Origin: Pseudomonadota bacterium
GTDB lineage: Bacteria > Pseudomonadota > Alphaproteobacteria > Rhizobiales > Xanthobacteraceae
Direction: 5' to 3'
Length of the DNA: 64,000 bases
NCBI GenBank assembly: GCA_023451825.1
Contig: JAEXYA010000029.1
Span: forward strand, 62,001-126,000
The position numbers were made by a program, and so were the translations under genes. The notes under the pieces are model-generated. The model made no database searches and was not told the DNA's origin. It saw only the letters and a program-made list of their open reading frames with translations. Of the stretch, positions 1 through 8,182 are shown one piece after another. Position 1 is the stretch's first letter. Every line of letters begins with the position of its first letter.

Positions 1-220
1 CCGCTTTCTTGATGGCGCGTTCAATATTGTCGCGCGGCATGTTTTCCTGACGGGCGGCGATCACGGCGGAGCGCAGGCGCGCATTCATCGCCGGATCCGG
101 CGTTCCCAGTTTCGCGGCCACGGTGATTTCACGCGCCAGCTTGGAGAACAACTTGGACTTCTGGGCATCCTGCCGGCCCTTGCGGTGCATGATGTTCTTA
201 AATTGGGAATGTCCGGCCAT
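1..220 (-). CDS. yebC: YebC/PmpR family regulator, partial
   Basis: The first 73 codons of a YebC/PmpR protein run off the left edge. The start is the ATG whose complement is at 218-220. The N-terminus begins MAGHSQFKNIMHRKGRQD and continues with a segment ending near PRDNIERAIKKA, both hallmarks of the family. These proteins are cytoplasmic; some act as DNA-binding regulators, and recent work links them to relieving ribosome stalls. The family is usually about 248 residues, so roughly 70 percent is missing here. The gene points left, away from the chemoreceptor gene. Identification is firm; which of the described activities applies cannot be told from this fragment. Confidence 0.93.
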   Translation of the reverse strand, partial: MAGHSQFKNIMHRKGRQDAQKSKLFSKLAREITVAAKLGTPDPAMNARLRSAVIAARQENMPRDNIERAIKKA

Positions 221-407
221 GCGGTCTCTCTCGATCGTCCGACTTCGAATTAGGGGCTGTGGCGCGGGGTTATATGCCGCGAATCCCGCAAAATCAAAGA
301 TATGCCGCCAATTAAGCAAGATAGGCCCCCGCTCTGGCTACCGCTTAACGATGGCTTCACCGATAGGTGTAACGATACTCGCATAAATTGCATAAATGCG
401 GGGAAAC

Positions 408-2162
408 ATGGCGATCCGACTGTTTCGCAAGCGGCCGGTTGAGACGGCCGAGCCGGCCATTGAGCCCATAAACATTGCCATTCCCGCCCCTGCGGCGGTT
501 CCGGACCCCGACCCTGCCCGCGACATCCTGGAGTTGCTCGAACTCGAATTGGGCGGGCTTGTCCGCCAGTTGGAGAAGGCAGCCGGCTCGGTGGCGGGCG
601 GCGCCCAATCGACCGCCGTGACCCTTGCCGCGATCCGCGACCGCACCGATGCACTGACCGGTCGCAGCAGCACCGCCCAGGCCACCGCCACGACATTTGC
701 CCATGCGGCCGACAAATTCACCCATTCGGCGCAGGCAATCGGCGCCCAGGTGCGCGACGCCAGCAAACTCGCCGACGAGGCGGGCGCCGCGGCGCAGGAC
801 GCGAGCGTGAATGTGGACCGGCTGCGGGAGTCCTCCGCCGCCATCGGCCAGGTGCTGGAGCTGATCGCGCAGATCGCGCGGCAGACGACGATGCTGGCGT
901 TGAACGCCACCATCGAGGCTGCACGTGCCGGCGCGGCGGGCCGCGGCTTTGCTGTTGTCGCCACCGAGGTGAAGGCGCTGGCGGTGCAGACCCAGGGGGC
1001 CACGGAGGAAATCAGGAAAAAGATTGACGCGCTTCAGCGCGATGCCGCGAGCTCGGTGGAAGCCGTTCATCGCATCTCCTCTGCGATCGAGGCGATCCGC
1101 CCGGTGTTCACCCATGTCAATGGCGCGGTGGCCGAGCAGAGCGCGACCACCAGCGAGATGTCGAGCAACGCGGCTTCGGCCTCGCAATTCATCGTGGCGG
1201 TGGGCGACAGCGCCCATGAGATCGAGGCCGCCGCCAAGGAAGCTGCCGCGCATGGCGAGGAGGTCGCGCAAGCCGGCGCCGCGGTGACGCTGTTCGCATC
1301 GAAGCTGAAATCGCGCTGCGCCGTGCTGCTGAAACAGGACGCCGATAGCGATGCGCAGCGCAAGCGCGAACGCCTGCCCTGCCATATCGAGATTGCGATC
1401 GACACACGCAGTGGCCGGCTGCGCGCGCCGGTTTACGAGATCGCCATGGACGGCGTGCTGATCGGCGGACCGGACGCGGCGCGATTGCCGCTGCATGAAG
1501 TGCTGGCTGCAGAGCTCGGCGATGTCGGCGCATGCCGGCTACGCATCGAGGCGCATGACAAAGGCGGCGCGCAGGCCCGTTTCGTTGCGCCGGATGCGCA
1601 GGTCATCAGCCGGATCGAAGATCGACTCTGGGCGATCCATGACGAGAACATGGAATTCGTCACGCGCGCGCTGGATGCCGGTGTGGCGCTGAACAAGATC
1701 TTTGCCGACGGCATCGCATCGGGCGCGATCACGCTCGACGACATGTTCGATGAGACCTATGTGGAGATCGAAGCCAGTAATCCCGTGCAATATCGCACGA
1801 AGATTTTGAGCTGGGCGGATCGCGCGCTGCCGGCGTTCCAGGATGCGTTCCTCGCGAAGGATTCGCGCATGGCGTTCTGCGCGATGATCGATCGCAACGG
1901 TTACCTACCCGTGCATAACGGCATCTATTCAAAGCCGCAGCGGCCCGGCGATGTCGCCTGGAACACCGCCAACAGCCGCAACCGCCGCATCTTCAACGAC
2001 CCCGCCGGCCTCGCGGCCGGGCGAAATACCCGCGCCTATCTGATCCAGAGCTATGCCCGCGACATGGGCAACGGCCAGACTGTAATGATGCGCGAAATCG
2101 ACGTACCGGTGCGCGTGCAGGGCCGGCACTGGGGCGGGTTCCGGACGGCGTATAAGCTGTAA
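408..2162 (+). CDS. soluble methyl-accepting chemotaxis-type receptor with PilZ-like segment
   Basis: A 584-residue receptor. The conserved kinase-contact hairpin (ALNATIEAARAGAAGRG) is near residues 160-177, flanked by coiled coil from about 40 to 300. No hydrophobic stretch long enough for a membrane segment is seen, so it should be cytoplasmic. Around residues 315-400 a segment starts RKRERLPC and contains YEIAMDGVLIGG, resembling the PilZ pattern RxxxR...(D/N)xSxxG but with E-x-A in place of D/N-x-S. The C-terminal 180 residues (MEFVTRALDAG... to the end) look like a separate ligand-sensing module I cannot name. The signalling domain thus precedes the putative sensors, the reverse of the usual order. 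ATG 408 has GGGGA just upstream; ATG 396 is an alternative. Confidence 0.88.
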   Translation: MAIRLFRKRPVETAEPAIEPINIAIPAPAAVPDPDPARDILELLELELGGLVRQLEKAAGSVAGGAQSTAVTLAAIRDRTDALTGRSSTAQATATTFAHAADKFTHSAQAIGAQVRDASKLADEAGAAAQDASVNVDRLRESSAAIGQVLELIAQIARQTTMLALNATIEAARAGAAGRGFAVVATEVKALAVQTQGATEEIRKKIDALQRDAASSVEAVHRISSAIEAIRPVFTHVNGAVAEQSATTSEMSSNAASASQFIVAVGDSAHEIEAAAKEAAAHGEEVAQAGAAVTLFASKLKSRCAVLLKQDADSDAQRKRERLPCHIEIAIDTRSGRLRAPVYEIAMDGVLIGGPDAARLPLHEVLAAELGDVGACRLRIEAHDKGGAQARFVAPDAQVISRIEDRLWAIHDENMEFVTRALDAGVALNKIFADGIASGAITLDDMFDETYVEIEASNPVQYRTKILSWADRALPAFQDAFLAKDSRMAFCAMIDRNGYLPVHNGIYSKPQRPGDVAWNTANSRNRRIFNDPAGLAAGRNTRAYLIQSYARDMGNGQTVMMREIDVPVRVQGRHWGGFRTAYKL

Positions 2163-2165
2163 ATT

Positions 2166-2252
2166 GTAGGGTGGGCAAAAGCGCGCTTGCGCCGTGCCCA
2201 CCTTCGAGTGGCGAGCACTGATGGTGGGCACGCTTCGCTTTGCCCACCCTAC
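2166..2252. repeat. palindromic intergenic element, GTAGGGTGGGC type
   Basis: An imperfect inverted repeat of about 87 bp. The left arm begins GTAGGGTGGGCAAA and the right arm ends TTTGCCCACCCTAC. A second nested arm pair reads GTGCCCACC / GGTGGGCAC. Closely similar copies are at 18840-18926 and 32252-32338. It lies between two rightward genes, the chemoreceptor and ppk2, and could fold as a long hairpin in RNA. Confidence 0.85.
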
Positions 2253-2378
2253 GGGCCCAGCGCCACGGCGGACGGGACAGATCAACGCAGTCCGGGAACA
2301 GATGTCACACCAATGACATTCGATATTGGTTCAACCCACCGAACTGACATTGATCATCCATCGATTTCCGAGGCGACC

Positions 2379-3305
2379 ATGAACGAACTCTCCCCCGACA
2401 ATGCAAAAGCCATGCATGACCGCGTCCGCGAGGAGATGCTCGACAGCTATGACGAGGAAATGGAGCTCGAACTCGACGAGGACCGCCTCGACCAGATGGC
2501 CGACGAGGTCGCCGGCGAGCCGCTGACCTCCGGCGTCGATCGCCGCACTTATTTCAAGGAACTGTTCCGCCTGCAGGGCGAATTGGTGAAGCTGCAGAGC
2601 TGGGTGCAGCACGAGAAGCTGAAGGTCGTGGTGATCTTCGAAGGCCGCGACTCCGCCGGCAAAGGCGGCGTGATCAAGCGCATCACCCAGCGCCTCAATC
2701 CGCGTGTCTGCCGCGTCGCCGCGCTGCCTGCGCCGAACGAGCGCGAGCGCACGCAGTGGTACTTCCAGCGCTATGTCTCGCATCTGCCGGCCGGCGGCGA
2801 AATGGTTCTGTTCGATCGCTCCTGGTACAACCGCGCCGGCGTCGAGCGCGTGATGGGCTTCTGCACCGAGGACGAAGTGCAGGAATTCTATCGCTCGGTG
2901 CCGGAATTCGAGCGCATGCTGGTGCGTTCGGGCATCATCCTGATCAAATACTGGTTCTCGATCACCGACGAGGCGCAGCATCTGCGCTTCGCCATGCGCA
3001 TCGCCGATCCGCTGAAGCAGTGGAAGCTGTCGCCCATGGACGTGCAATCACGCGCCCGCTGGGAAGCCTACACCAAGGCCAAGGAAGCGATGCTCGAGCA
3101 TACGCATATTCCGGAAGCGCCGTGGCATGTGGTGCAGGCCGTGGACAAGAAGAAGGCGCGCCTGAACTGCATCTCGCATCTTTTGGAGCAGATTCCGTAT
3201 AAGGAGCTGCCATACGAGGCGGTGACCCTGCCGGAGCGTGTGCGCAACCCGGACTATCACCGCGCGCCGGTGCCGGCAGAGATGTATGTGCCGGAGAAAT
3301 ATTAA
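2379..3305 (+). CDS. ppk2: polyphosphate kinase 2
   Basis: A 308-residue PPK2 family enzyme that transfers phosphate between polyphosphate and nucleotides, typically making nucleoside triphosphates from diphosphates. The Walker A-like loop GRDSAGKGG is near residue 88 and the lid/Walker B signature FDRSWYNRAGVERVMGF near residue 144. The length matches single-domain PPK2 proteins. An acidic N-terminal tail (LDSYDEEMELELDEDRLDQ) precedes the kinase core. The frame stays open upstream through the palindromic element at 2166-2252, but the start at MNELSPDN is preferred because of an AGG 5 bases upstream and the lack of conserved sequence before it; ATG 2313 is possible. Nucleotide preference cannot be read from the sequence. 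Confidence 0.93.
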   Translation: MNELSPDNAKAMHDRVREEMLDSYDEEMELELDEDRLDQMADEVAGEPLTSGVDRRTYFKELFRLQGELVKLQSWVQHEKLKVVVIFEGRDSAGKGGVIKRITQRLNPRVCRVAALPAPNERERTQWYFQRYVSHLPAGGEMVLFDRSWYNRAGVERVMGFCTEDEVQEFYRSVPEFERMLVRSGIILIKYWFSITDEAQHLRFAMRIADPLKQWKLSPMDVQSRARWEAYTKAKEAMLEHTHIPEAPWHVVQAVDKKKARLNCISHLLEQIPYKELPYEAVTLPERVRNPDYHRAPVPAEMYVPEKY

Positions 3306-3314
3306 ACTCTGATC

Positions 3315-3402
3315 GTAGGGCGGATGAGCGAAGCGTCATCCGCCGCGGAGCTTCAGCTTTGAACTCGGCCGGCGGATAACGCCTTCGGCTCATCCGCCCT
3401 AC
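3315..3402. repeat. palindromic intergenic element, GTAGGGCGGATGAGC type
   Basis: The left arm GTAGGGCGGATGAGCGAAGC mirrors a right arm GGCTCATCCGCCCTAC. A near copy is at 19835-19922. It separates the convergent genes ppk2 and the MFS transporter, and its right tip supplies the TAG stop codon of the MFS gene (complement of 3399-3401). Confidence 0.85.
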
Positions 3403-4784
3403 GGCTGCGCCTTGGTGTCATGCGGCAGCAAAACACAAGCTGCCGCCCCCAGCGCCGACGCAGCGGCGGCGATCGCGAATACGCCGGCAAAACCGGATGC
3501 CGTTTGTTCCGACGGCATCGCGGCACCCAACATAGCGACACCGATGGCAAAGCCACCCTGCCGCGCGACAACGGTGATGGCCGACGCCATGCCCGCGGCA
3601 TCCGCTGGCGCGAGCGCCACGATGATCCCCGACAATTGCGGATGCGCGACTGCGGCACCGGTTCCAATCATCAGCATGCCGATGACGGTTTCGATCATGA
3701 TAAGCGATGCATCCGCGGTCAGCGCGGCAACGGCCAGCACCATCCCTCCCAACGCCATGGCCGCCAGAGCGGCGCTGAACAGATAGCGCCAGCCAAGCGC
3801 GTCGCCGAGACGCGCGGCCACGGGCGGGATCACCAGCATCGGCAAGGTCAGGATCAACATCCCCAAGCCGGCCATCTCGCCGCTCCATCCCAATGCCGCA
3901 CCGAAAAACATCGGGAGATAGACCAGCAAGGCCCAATAGCCGATCGACATGGCAATCAGCAAAATTGCAGCGGCAGCCATGGGGCGGCTGCGAAACAAAG
4001 TCGGATCGAACAGCGGGATCGGTTGGCGGCGCTGCAGCCGGATGAAGACGGCGAACAGCATTGCAGCAACGGCAAGCCCCGCCACGAGATAAAGCAGGGA
4101 CTCGCGCGCGGTGAGAAAAGCTTCGATGGCGAAACCGAGCGCAAGCGCGAGAACCGCCACGCTCGGCCAGTCGATCGACCTGCCCCGTTCCTCGCGCGCC
4201 TCGACGATAAGACGGGGAACAGCGATGGCAATCAGGACGCAGAACGGTAGGTTGGCGAAGAAAATCCAGCGCCAGCCGATCCCGCTCGAAATCACTGCGC
4301 CAAGCGTGGGTCCGAGCGCCATCGAGATGCCGGACATCACGCCGACAATACCAAAAGCCCGAGCGCGCGCCTGCGGCGACGGAAAGATCGCAGCAATCGA
4401 GGCAATGGCGGCGGTGATCACGAAGGCTGCGCCGATGCCTTGCGCAGCGCGTGCCGCCCATAGCTCCAGACCGTTCCGCGCGAGACCGCAGGCGATTGAT
4501 GCAAGCAGGAAAACCATATTGCCCATCAGCAGCGCACGGCGCCGGCCGAACCTGTCGGTCAACGCACCGGCCGCCAACAAGGCGACAGTGAAAGCCAGGC
4601 TGTAACTATCGACGACCCAGGTGAGACCGGCGACGCCGAGATCGAGGTCGCGCCCAATGGCAGGCATCGCCATGATGACGGAGGTGACGTCGAACTGGGT
4701 GAGGAAGGCGCCGAGACCGAGCGTGGCGGCGACAATGCGGGTGCGGGTGTTCGAGACGGGCTTGGGATGGAGCATCTGGTTCAT
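3399..4784 (-). CDS. MFS transporter, DHA2 (14-TM drug:H+ antiporter-2) type
   Basis: A 461-residue, very hydrophobic major-facilitator protein. The first loop motif GALTDRFGRRRALLMGN matches the MFS motif A, and TQFDVTSVIMAMPAIGRDL is typical of the DHA2 group of multidrug exporters. The predicted role is proton-driven efflux at the inner membrane; the substrate is unknown. The start MNQMLHPKP is chosen because the upstream extension reads into the intergenic region and the LysR gene and is not protein-like. The gene is divergent from the LysR regulator, with 76 bp between starts, a typical regulator-target arrangement. Its stop codon lies inside the palindromic element at 3315-3402, so the element defines the C-terminus (HDTKAQP). 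Confidence 0.9.
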   Translation of the reverse strand: MNQMLHPKPVSNTRTRIVAATLGLGAFLTQFDVTSVIMAMPAIGRDLDLGVAGLTWVVDSYSLAFTVALLAAGALTDRFGRRRALLMGNMVFLLASIACGLARNGLELWAARAAQGIGAAFVITAAIASIAAIFPSPQARARAFGIVGVMSGISMALGPTLGAVISSGIGWRWIFFANLPFCVLIAIAVPRLIVEAREERGRSIDWPSVAVLALALGFAIEAFLTARESLLYLVAGLAVAAMLFAVFIRLQRRQPIPLFDPTLFRSRPMAAAAILLIAMSIGYWALLVYLPMFFGAALGWSGEMAGLGMLILTLPMLVIPPVAARLGDALGWRYLFSAALAAMALGGMVLAVAALTADASLIMIETVIGMLMIGTGAAVAHPQLSGIIVALAPADAAGMASAITVVARQGGFAIGVAMLGAAMPSEQTASGFAGVFAIAAAASALGAAACVLLPHDTKAQP

Positions 4785-4860
4785 GGCGCGATGAGAGTTG
4801 CGCCTGCCGCCAACAGCAAATGAAGATTGCGCCCGCGGCCATGAATTGGTTTCATGCGGC

Positions 4861-5754
4861 ATGCTCACGCGCGCCAACCGCCTGCCGCCCTTCGCCGCAC
4901 TCGTGGCCTTCGATGCCGTGCTCCGCCACGGCAGCATGACACTGGCGGCCGATGAACTCGGCCTCACTCAAAGCGCCGTCAGCCATCGCCTGCGCGATCT
5001 CGAACGCTATTTTGGGCTGGCGCTGTTCGAGCGGATGAATCCGGGCCTGCGCGTCACCGATGCCGGCAACCGACTGGCGCGCGAATTGGCGCCCGTGCTC
5101 GGCACGCTGGCGGGACTGCATCGCCATGTGCGCGGGCGACCGGACGTCCGACCGTTTCGCATCGGCACGGGATCGGCCTTGCTCAACTGGTGGCTCTCGC
5201 CGCGGCTGCCGGCGCTTGCAGCGGCATTTCCAGATCTCGCCATCGAAGTGGTGACGTGGGATCCAGCTGCACCGCGTGGGGATGCGGATCTCGGCTTGGT
5301 CTGGATGCCACGCGACGCATTGGCCGAGCAGCCATGCGAGTTGCGATTTCCGGATGAGTTCGTCTTCCCGATCGCATCGCCCAAATTGCTCGGGCGTCGT
5401 CACACGTCAGACGGATGGTCCGACTTGCCGCTGCTGGCAAAAGGCCATCGCGGGGAGGACATGGGACCTGAATGGTCGTGGACGACATGGCTCGGCTCCA
5501 GCACCACTCGGCCGGAAGCAATGCGTTTTCGCGATATCAGCGGCACATTGCAGGCCGCCGTGGATGGCAACGGCGTCGCGCTCGGACGCTCGCTGCTGGT
5601 CGCAGACGCGCTGCGGCGTAGGCGGCTGAAGCGGCTCGGCCGCAGGAGCGAGGCGCGGCTCTGCTCGAAGGTGCAGATCGCGCGGTGGTGCGATCCGACG
5701 GATAGCGATGCGGCGAGGATGGCGAGCTGGCTGGTCGCGCATGCAAGCGCGTAG
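4861..5754 (+). CDS. LysR-family transcriptional regulator
   Basis: A 297-residue regulator. Its N-terminal winged helix-turn-helix (FDAVLRHGSMTLAADELGL, then TQSAVSHRLRDLERYFG) resembles the GcvA/AmpR branch of the LysR family, followed by an effector-binding domain of periplasmic-binding-protein type. The start MLTRANRLPPF places the HTH at the normal distance; the upstream in-frame extension is not conserved-looking. It is divergent from the MFS exporter, so it probably controls that gene and itself from the 76-bp shared region; the effector is unknown. Confidence 0.92.
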   Translation: MLTRANRLPPFAALVAFDAVLRHGSMTLAADELGLTQSAVSHRLRDLERYFGLALFERMNPGLRVTDAGNRLARELAPVLGTLAGLHRHVRGRPDVRPFRIGTGSALLNWWLSPRLPALAAAFPDLAIEVVTWDPAAPRGDADLGLVWMPRDALAEQPCELRFPDEFVFPIASPKLLGRRHTSDGWSDLPLLAKGHRGEDMGPEWSWTTWLGSSTTRPEAMRFRDISGTLQAAVDGNGVALGRSLLVADALRRRRLKRLGRRSEARLCSKVQIARWCDPTDSDAARMASWLVAHASA

Positions 5755-5764
5755 CGCCGAAGCC

Positions 5765-5850
5765 GTAGGATGGGTAGAGCGCAGCGAAACCCATCACCGC
5801 AGACGCCGGTGCAAGTGGTGATGGGTTTCGCTACGCTCTACCCATCCTAC
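5765..5850. repeat. palindromic intergenic element, GTAGGATGGGTAGAGC type
   Basis: The left arm GTAGGATGGGTAGAGCG pairs with the right arm CGCTCTACCCATCCTAC; an inner pair GAAACCCATCAC / GTGATGGGTTTC extends the hairpin. It occupies the convergent junction between the LysR gene and the metallophosphoesterase gene. Related copies are at 19952-20053, 33502-33605 and 60306-60391. Confidence 0.88.
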
Positions 5851-5853
5851 ACA

Positions 5854-6672
5854 TCACCAAAAATCCGGCACCGTCTGCGAGAGCCTTCCGCCGATCCGCA
5901 CCGGTGCGATCTTCGTCGCAAGCCCCGTCTTGTCATCCGTCTCCACCGCGACGCCAGACAGTGTTGCCGGCCCGAAAGCCGGCTCGAAACGGCCTGATGG
6001 GATGCCGGTGACGAAGCGGCGGACCGGTTCTTCCTTCTGCATGCCGATCACGGAATCATAGTCGCCGGTCATGCCGGCATCGGTCATGTAGGCGGTGCCG
6101 CCGGGCAGGATCTGGTGATCGGCCGTGGGAATATGCGTGTGGGTGCCGACCACGAGGCTGACGCGACCGTCGCAGAAATGGCCCATGCCCTGCTTCTCGC
6201 TGGTGGCCTCGCAGTGGAAATCGACGATGATAGCATCGGCGGCATCCACCAGCGGACAGGCCTCGATCTCCTTGTTGATGCCGGCGAACGGATCGTTCAG
6301 CGGCTCCATGAAGATGCGGCCCATGGCATTGATGACCAGCGCGCGCGCGCCGTTCTTGGCATCGACCAAGGCTGCGCCACGGCCGGGCGTGTGGCGCGGG
6401 AAATTCAGCGGGCGGATCAGGCGCGGCGCGCGCTCGATGAAGACCAGCGCCTCCTTCTGATTCCAGGCGTGATTGCCGAGCGTCACCGCGTCGGCACCGG
6501 CATCGATCAGATCATTGTAGATGGACTCGGTGATACCAAAACCGCCGGCGGCATTCTCGCCATTGATCACGACCAGATCGAGCTTCCAGTCCTTGATGAG
6601 ACCGGGAAGCTTGTCGAGGATCACCACGCGGCCGGTTTTGCCGACGACGTCACCGATGAAGAGAATACGCAA
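5854..6672 (-). CDS. YmdB-family metallophosphoesterase
   Basis: A 272-residue protein of the YmdB family (TIGR00282), dinuclear-metal phosphodiesterases; characterised members hydrolyse 2',3'-cyclic nucleotides. Visible metal-ligand motifs are FIGDVVGKTGR at the N-terminus, INGENAAGGFG near residue 38, TLGNHAWNQ near 65, IIVDFHCEATSEK near 148 and VVGTHTHIPTAD near 175. The length is normal. It starts 1 base after the stop of the 5-formyl-THF cyclo-ligase gene, so the two are almost surely cotranscribed. Confidence 0.92.
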   Translation of the reverse strand: MRILFIGDVVGKTGRVVILDKLPGLIKDWKLDLVVINGENAAGGFGITESIYNDLIDAGADAVTLGNHAWNQKEALVFIERAPRLIRPLNFPRHTPGRGAALVDAKNGARALVINAMGRIFMEPLNDPFAGINKEIEACPLVDAADAIIVDFHCEATSEKQGMGHFCDGRVSLVVGTHTHIPTADHQILPGGTAYMTDAGMTGDYDSVIGMQKEEPVRRFVTGIPSGRFEPAFGPATLSGVAVETDDKTGLATKIAPVRIGGRLSQTVPDFW

Positions 6673-6673
6673 T

Positions 6674-7255
6674 CTATTTGCTCCGGAAGTCGATCACACG
6701 CGTCTCGGTTAGCACAAAATCGAGCGCGACGTCGTGGGGCTGCATCGGGATGGATTCGATCTCCTGGGTATCGAAGGCCAGGCCGATGGCGGTGAAATTC
6801 TTGACCCCGCGCAGTTGCGCGAAGGTGCGGTCATAATGGCCGGCCCCGTAACCGATGCGATGCCCGGCGCGGTCGAAGGCGGCGAGCGGCACCAGCAGGA
6901 TATCCGGCATCAATTGCGGCGCCTCCGGCGGCGGCTCGAGGATGCCGAGCGAGCCGGCGACGAGGGCGCTCGCCGCATCCCAGACGCGGAACATCAGCGG
7001 CTCGTCGCGGGCGATGATCACGGGCAATGCGAGGCGTGCGCCCTTTGTCGCGAGCGATTGCATCAATGGCAGGGGATCGAGCTCGCTGCGGATCGGCGAA
7101 TAGCCAGCGACAATGGTGCCGGGGGTGATGGGCTGCGGAAAAGCGTGGTTGGCAAGCGCCCGCGCAGCAGCGTCGCGCGTGGCTTCGCCCAGCGCCGAGC
7201 GCCGCGCAAGGGCGGCGATGCGAAGTTCGGTTTTGGTGGGGGTGGGCGGGGTCAT
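6674..7255 (-). CDS. ygfA: 5-formyltetrahydrofolate cyclo-ligase
   Basis: A 193-residue enzyme that converts 5-formyl-THF to 5,10-methenyl-THF using ATP. The substrate/ATP loop GYGAGHYDR is near residue 137, and GYSPIRSELDPLPL near residue 50 is also typical. The length matches the family. In many proteobacteria this gene follows zapA and the 6S RNA; here a ParDE pair sits between the probable 6S RNA and this gene. It is followed almost without a gap by the YmdB-family gene. Confidence 0.93.
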   Translation of the reverse strand: MTPPTPTKTELRIAALARRSALGEATRDAAARALANHAFPQPITPGTIVAGYSPIRSELDPLPLMQSLATKGARLALPVIIARDEPLMFRVWDAASALVAGSLGILEPPPEAPQLMPDILLVPLAAFDRAGHRIGYGAGHYDRTFAQLRGVKNFTAIGLAFDTQEIESIPMQPHDVALDFVLTETRVIDFRSK

Positions 7256-7270
7256 CGACTGACCCTAGCG

Positions 7271-7567
7271 CTAATCCTTGGGGAGGTCCAAATTCGTCAG
7301 GTTGCGCGCGCCATCGACGACGCGGACGACCTGCGGGCCCTTTGCCGTCAGTCGATAGATTGCGATCCAGCGATCGATGGCGAGGACACGCGCATCGGGG
7401 GCGATCTTGGGGCGTATTGGTCCCGATCGTGGAAATGCTGCCAGTTGCAGGCAGCGCTCCGTTATTCGCTTGATCATCGCATTTGCGATGGACGGATGGT
7501 GGTCTGAAATGGCGTGATGGATGTCGATCAGATCTCTGCGCGCTTGCTCAGTATAGCGCGGCAGCAT
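7271..7567 (-). CDS. ParE/RelE-family toxin
   Basis: A 98-residue type II toxin of the ParE/RelE fold. The N-terminus YTEQARRDLIDIHHAIS followed by a helix and PRSGPIRPKI, then WIAIYRL and the final VVRVVDGARNL strand, follow the family pattern. Cellular targets in this fold are gyrase (ParE) or ribosome-bound mRNA (RelE); which applies is not visible. The gene starts 3 bases after the stop of the ParD-like antitoxin gene, so both are one operon. It ends 15 bases before the cyclo-ligase start, so the pair is embedded in the zapA-6S-ygfA neighbourhood. Confidence 0.87.
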   Translation of the reverse strand: MLPRYTEQARRDLIDIHHAISDHHPSIANAMIKRITERCLQLAAFPRSGPIRPKIAPDARVLAIDRWIAIYRLTAKGPQVVRVVDGARNLTNLDLPKD

Positions 7568-7570
7568 GGA

Positions 7571-7825
7571 TCATCCCGCCTTTTTGCGATATGTCGCCTG
7601 GGCCTCGGCAATCAGGGCATCGACATCGAGCGGGCCATGATCACCACTCTCGATGCCCTCGCGATAGGCTTGTCGCAGCCATTCGAGGCGTTCCGCCTCG
7701 TCCTTAACATGCTGCTCCATCAGCCGCAGCGCATCGCGACAAACGTCGTCAGGCGTCGCATAATCGCCGCTCGCGACCTGCGCCTCGACGAAGGCGCTGA
7801 ACTCTTCGGGCAATGAGATTTTCAT
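7571..7825 (-). CDS. ParD-family antitoxin
   Basis: An 84-residue antitoxin. It begins MKISLPEEFSAFVEAQVASG, a ribbon-helix-helix DNA-binding domain, followed by YATPDDVCRDALRLMEQ and a charged C-terminal toxin-binding region (EWLRQAYREGIESGD). It should neutralise the downstream toxin and repress the operon. ATG 7825 is chosen; ATG 7831, two codons upstream, is equally possible. The upstream extension of the frame reads into the probable 6S RNA and is not coding. Transcription may come from its own promoter or from 6S read-through. Confidence 0.88.
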   Translation of the reverse strand: MKISLPEEFSAFVEAQVASGDYATPDDVCRDALRLMEQHVKDEAERLEWLRQAYREGIESGDHGPLDVDALIAEAQATYRKKAG

Positions 7826-7849
7826 CGTCATTTCTCGGTCCAGCTCAAA

Positions 7850-7992
7850 GACCTCAAAAAAGAAAAGTGCGAAGCCACGGTGGCCGTTGAAGCACGCGAT
7901 CCCGGAGCACCTACGAAAGTAGGTGGGCACCGTGTGTCCAGGTCCACGGACCTGGCCAGGAACAGTTCCCTAAAGGATCGATAAGGCCCCGG
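7850..7992 (-). ncRNA. ssrS: probable 6S RNA
   Basis: This 140-base stretch has no gene and lies on the same strand between zapA and the 5-formyl-THF cyclo-ligase gene, the classical location of 6S RNA. On the minus strand it can form a perfect hairpin CACCTAC-TTTC-GTAGGTG (7908-7925) followed at once by CTCCGGGATC, recalling the hairpin plus GCUCCGCGG block beside the E. coli 6S bubble. Outer arms CACCGTG/CACGGTG (7876-7882 with 7928-7934) and an 8-bp stem CCAGGTCC/GGACCTGG (7938-7955) add structure. A TATATC box precedes the proposed 5' end. The ends are approximate. The assignment rests on synteny and structure; no covariance model was run. Confidence 0.52.
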
Positions 7993-8073
7993 GGATATAT
8001 GGCTCCTGACGCGCGACGCAGCCTCGCGAGGACCAATGTAGGGGTTATGAGGCGGATGCGCCAGTGGGCGATT

Positions 8074-8181
8074 GTCGTCCCGGCGGACGCCGGGACCCAT
8101 ACACACCGAAGAAATCGGGAGACGCTCGCGTTTCAATTATGTGGTCAAAGGCTATGGATCCCGGCGTTCGCCGGGATGACG
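8074..8181. repeat. palindromic intergenic element, GTCGTCCCGGCGGACGCCGG type
   Basis: The ends read GTCGTCCCGGCGGACGCCGG on the left and CCGGCGTTCGCCGGGATGAC on the right. Each end is itself a short palindrome (CCGGCGTTCGCCGG), and the two ends pair with each other. It lies between zapA and the probable 6S RNA, ending one base before the zapA stop codon. Bases 7993-8073 between it and the RNA hold only the presumed 6S promoter region. Confidence 0.8.
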
Positions 8182-8182
8182 G

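Noticed and set aside
2166..2252. CRISPR array or insertion-sequence ends
   Set aside because: The palindromes are dispersed single units with different loops, no regular spacers, no transposase gene and no visible target-site duplication.
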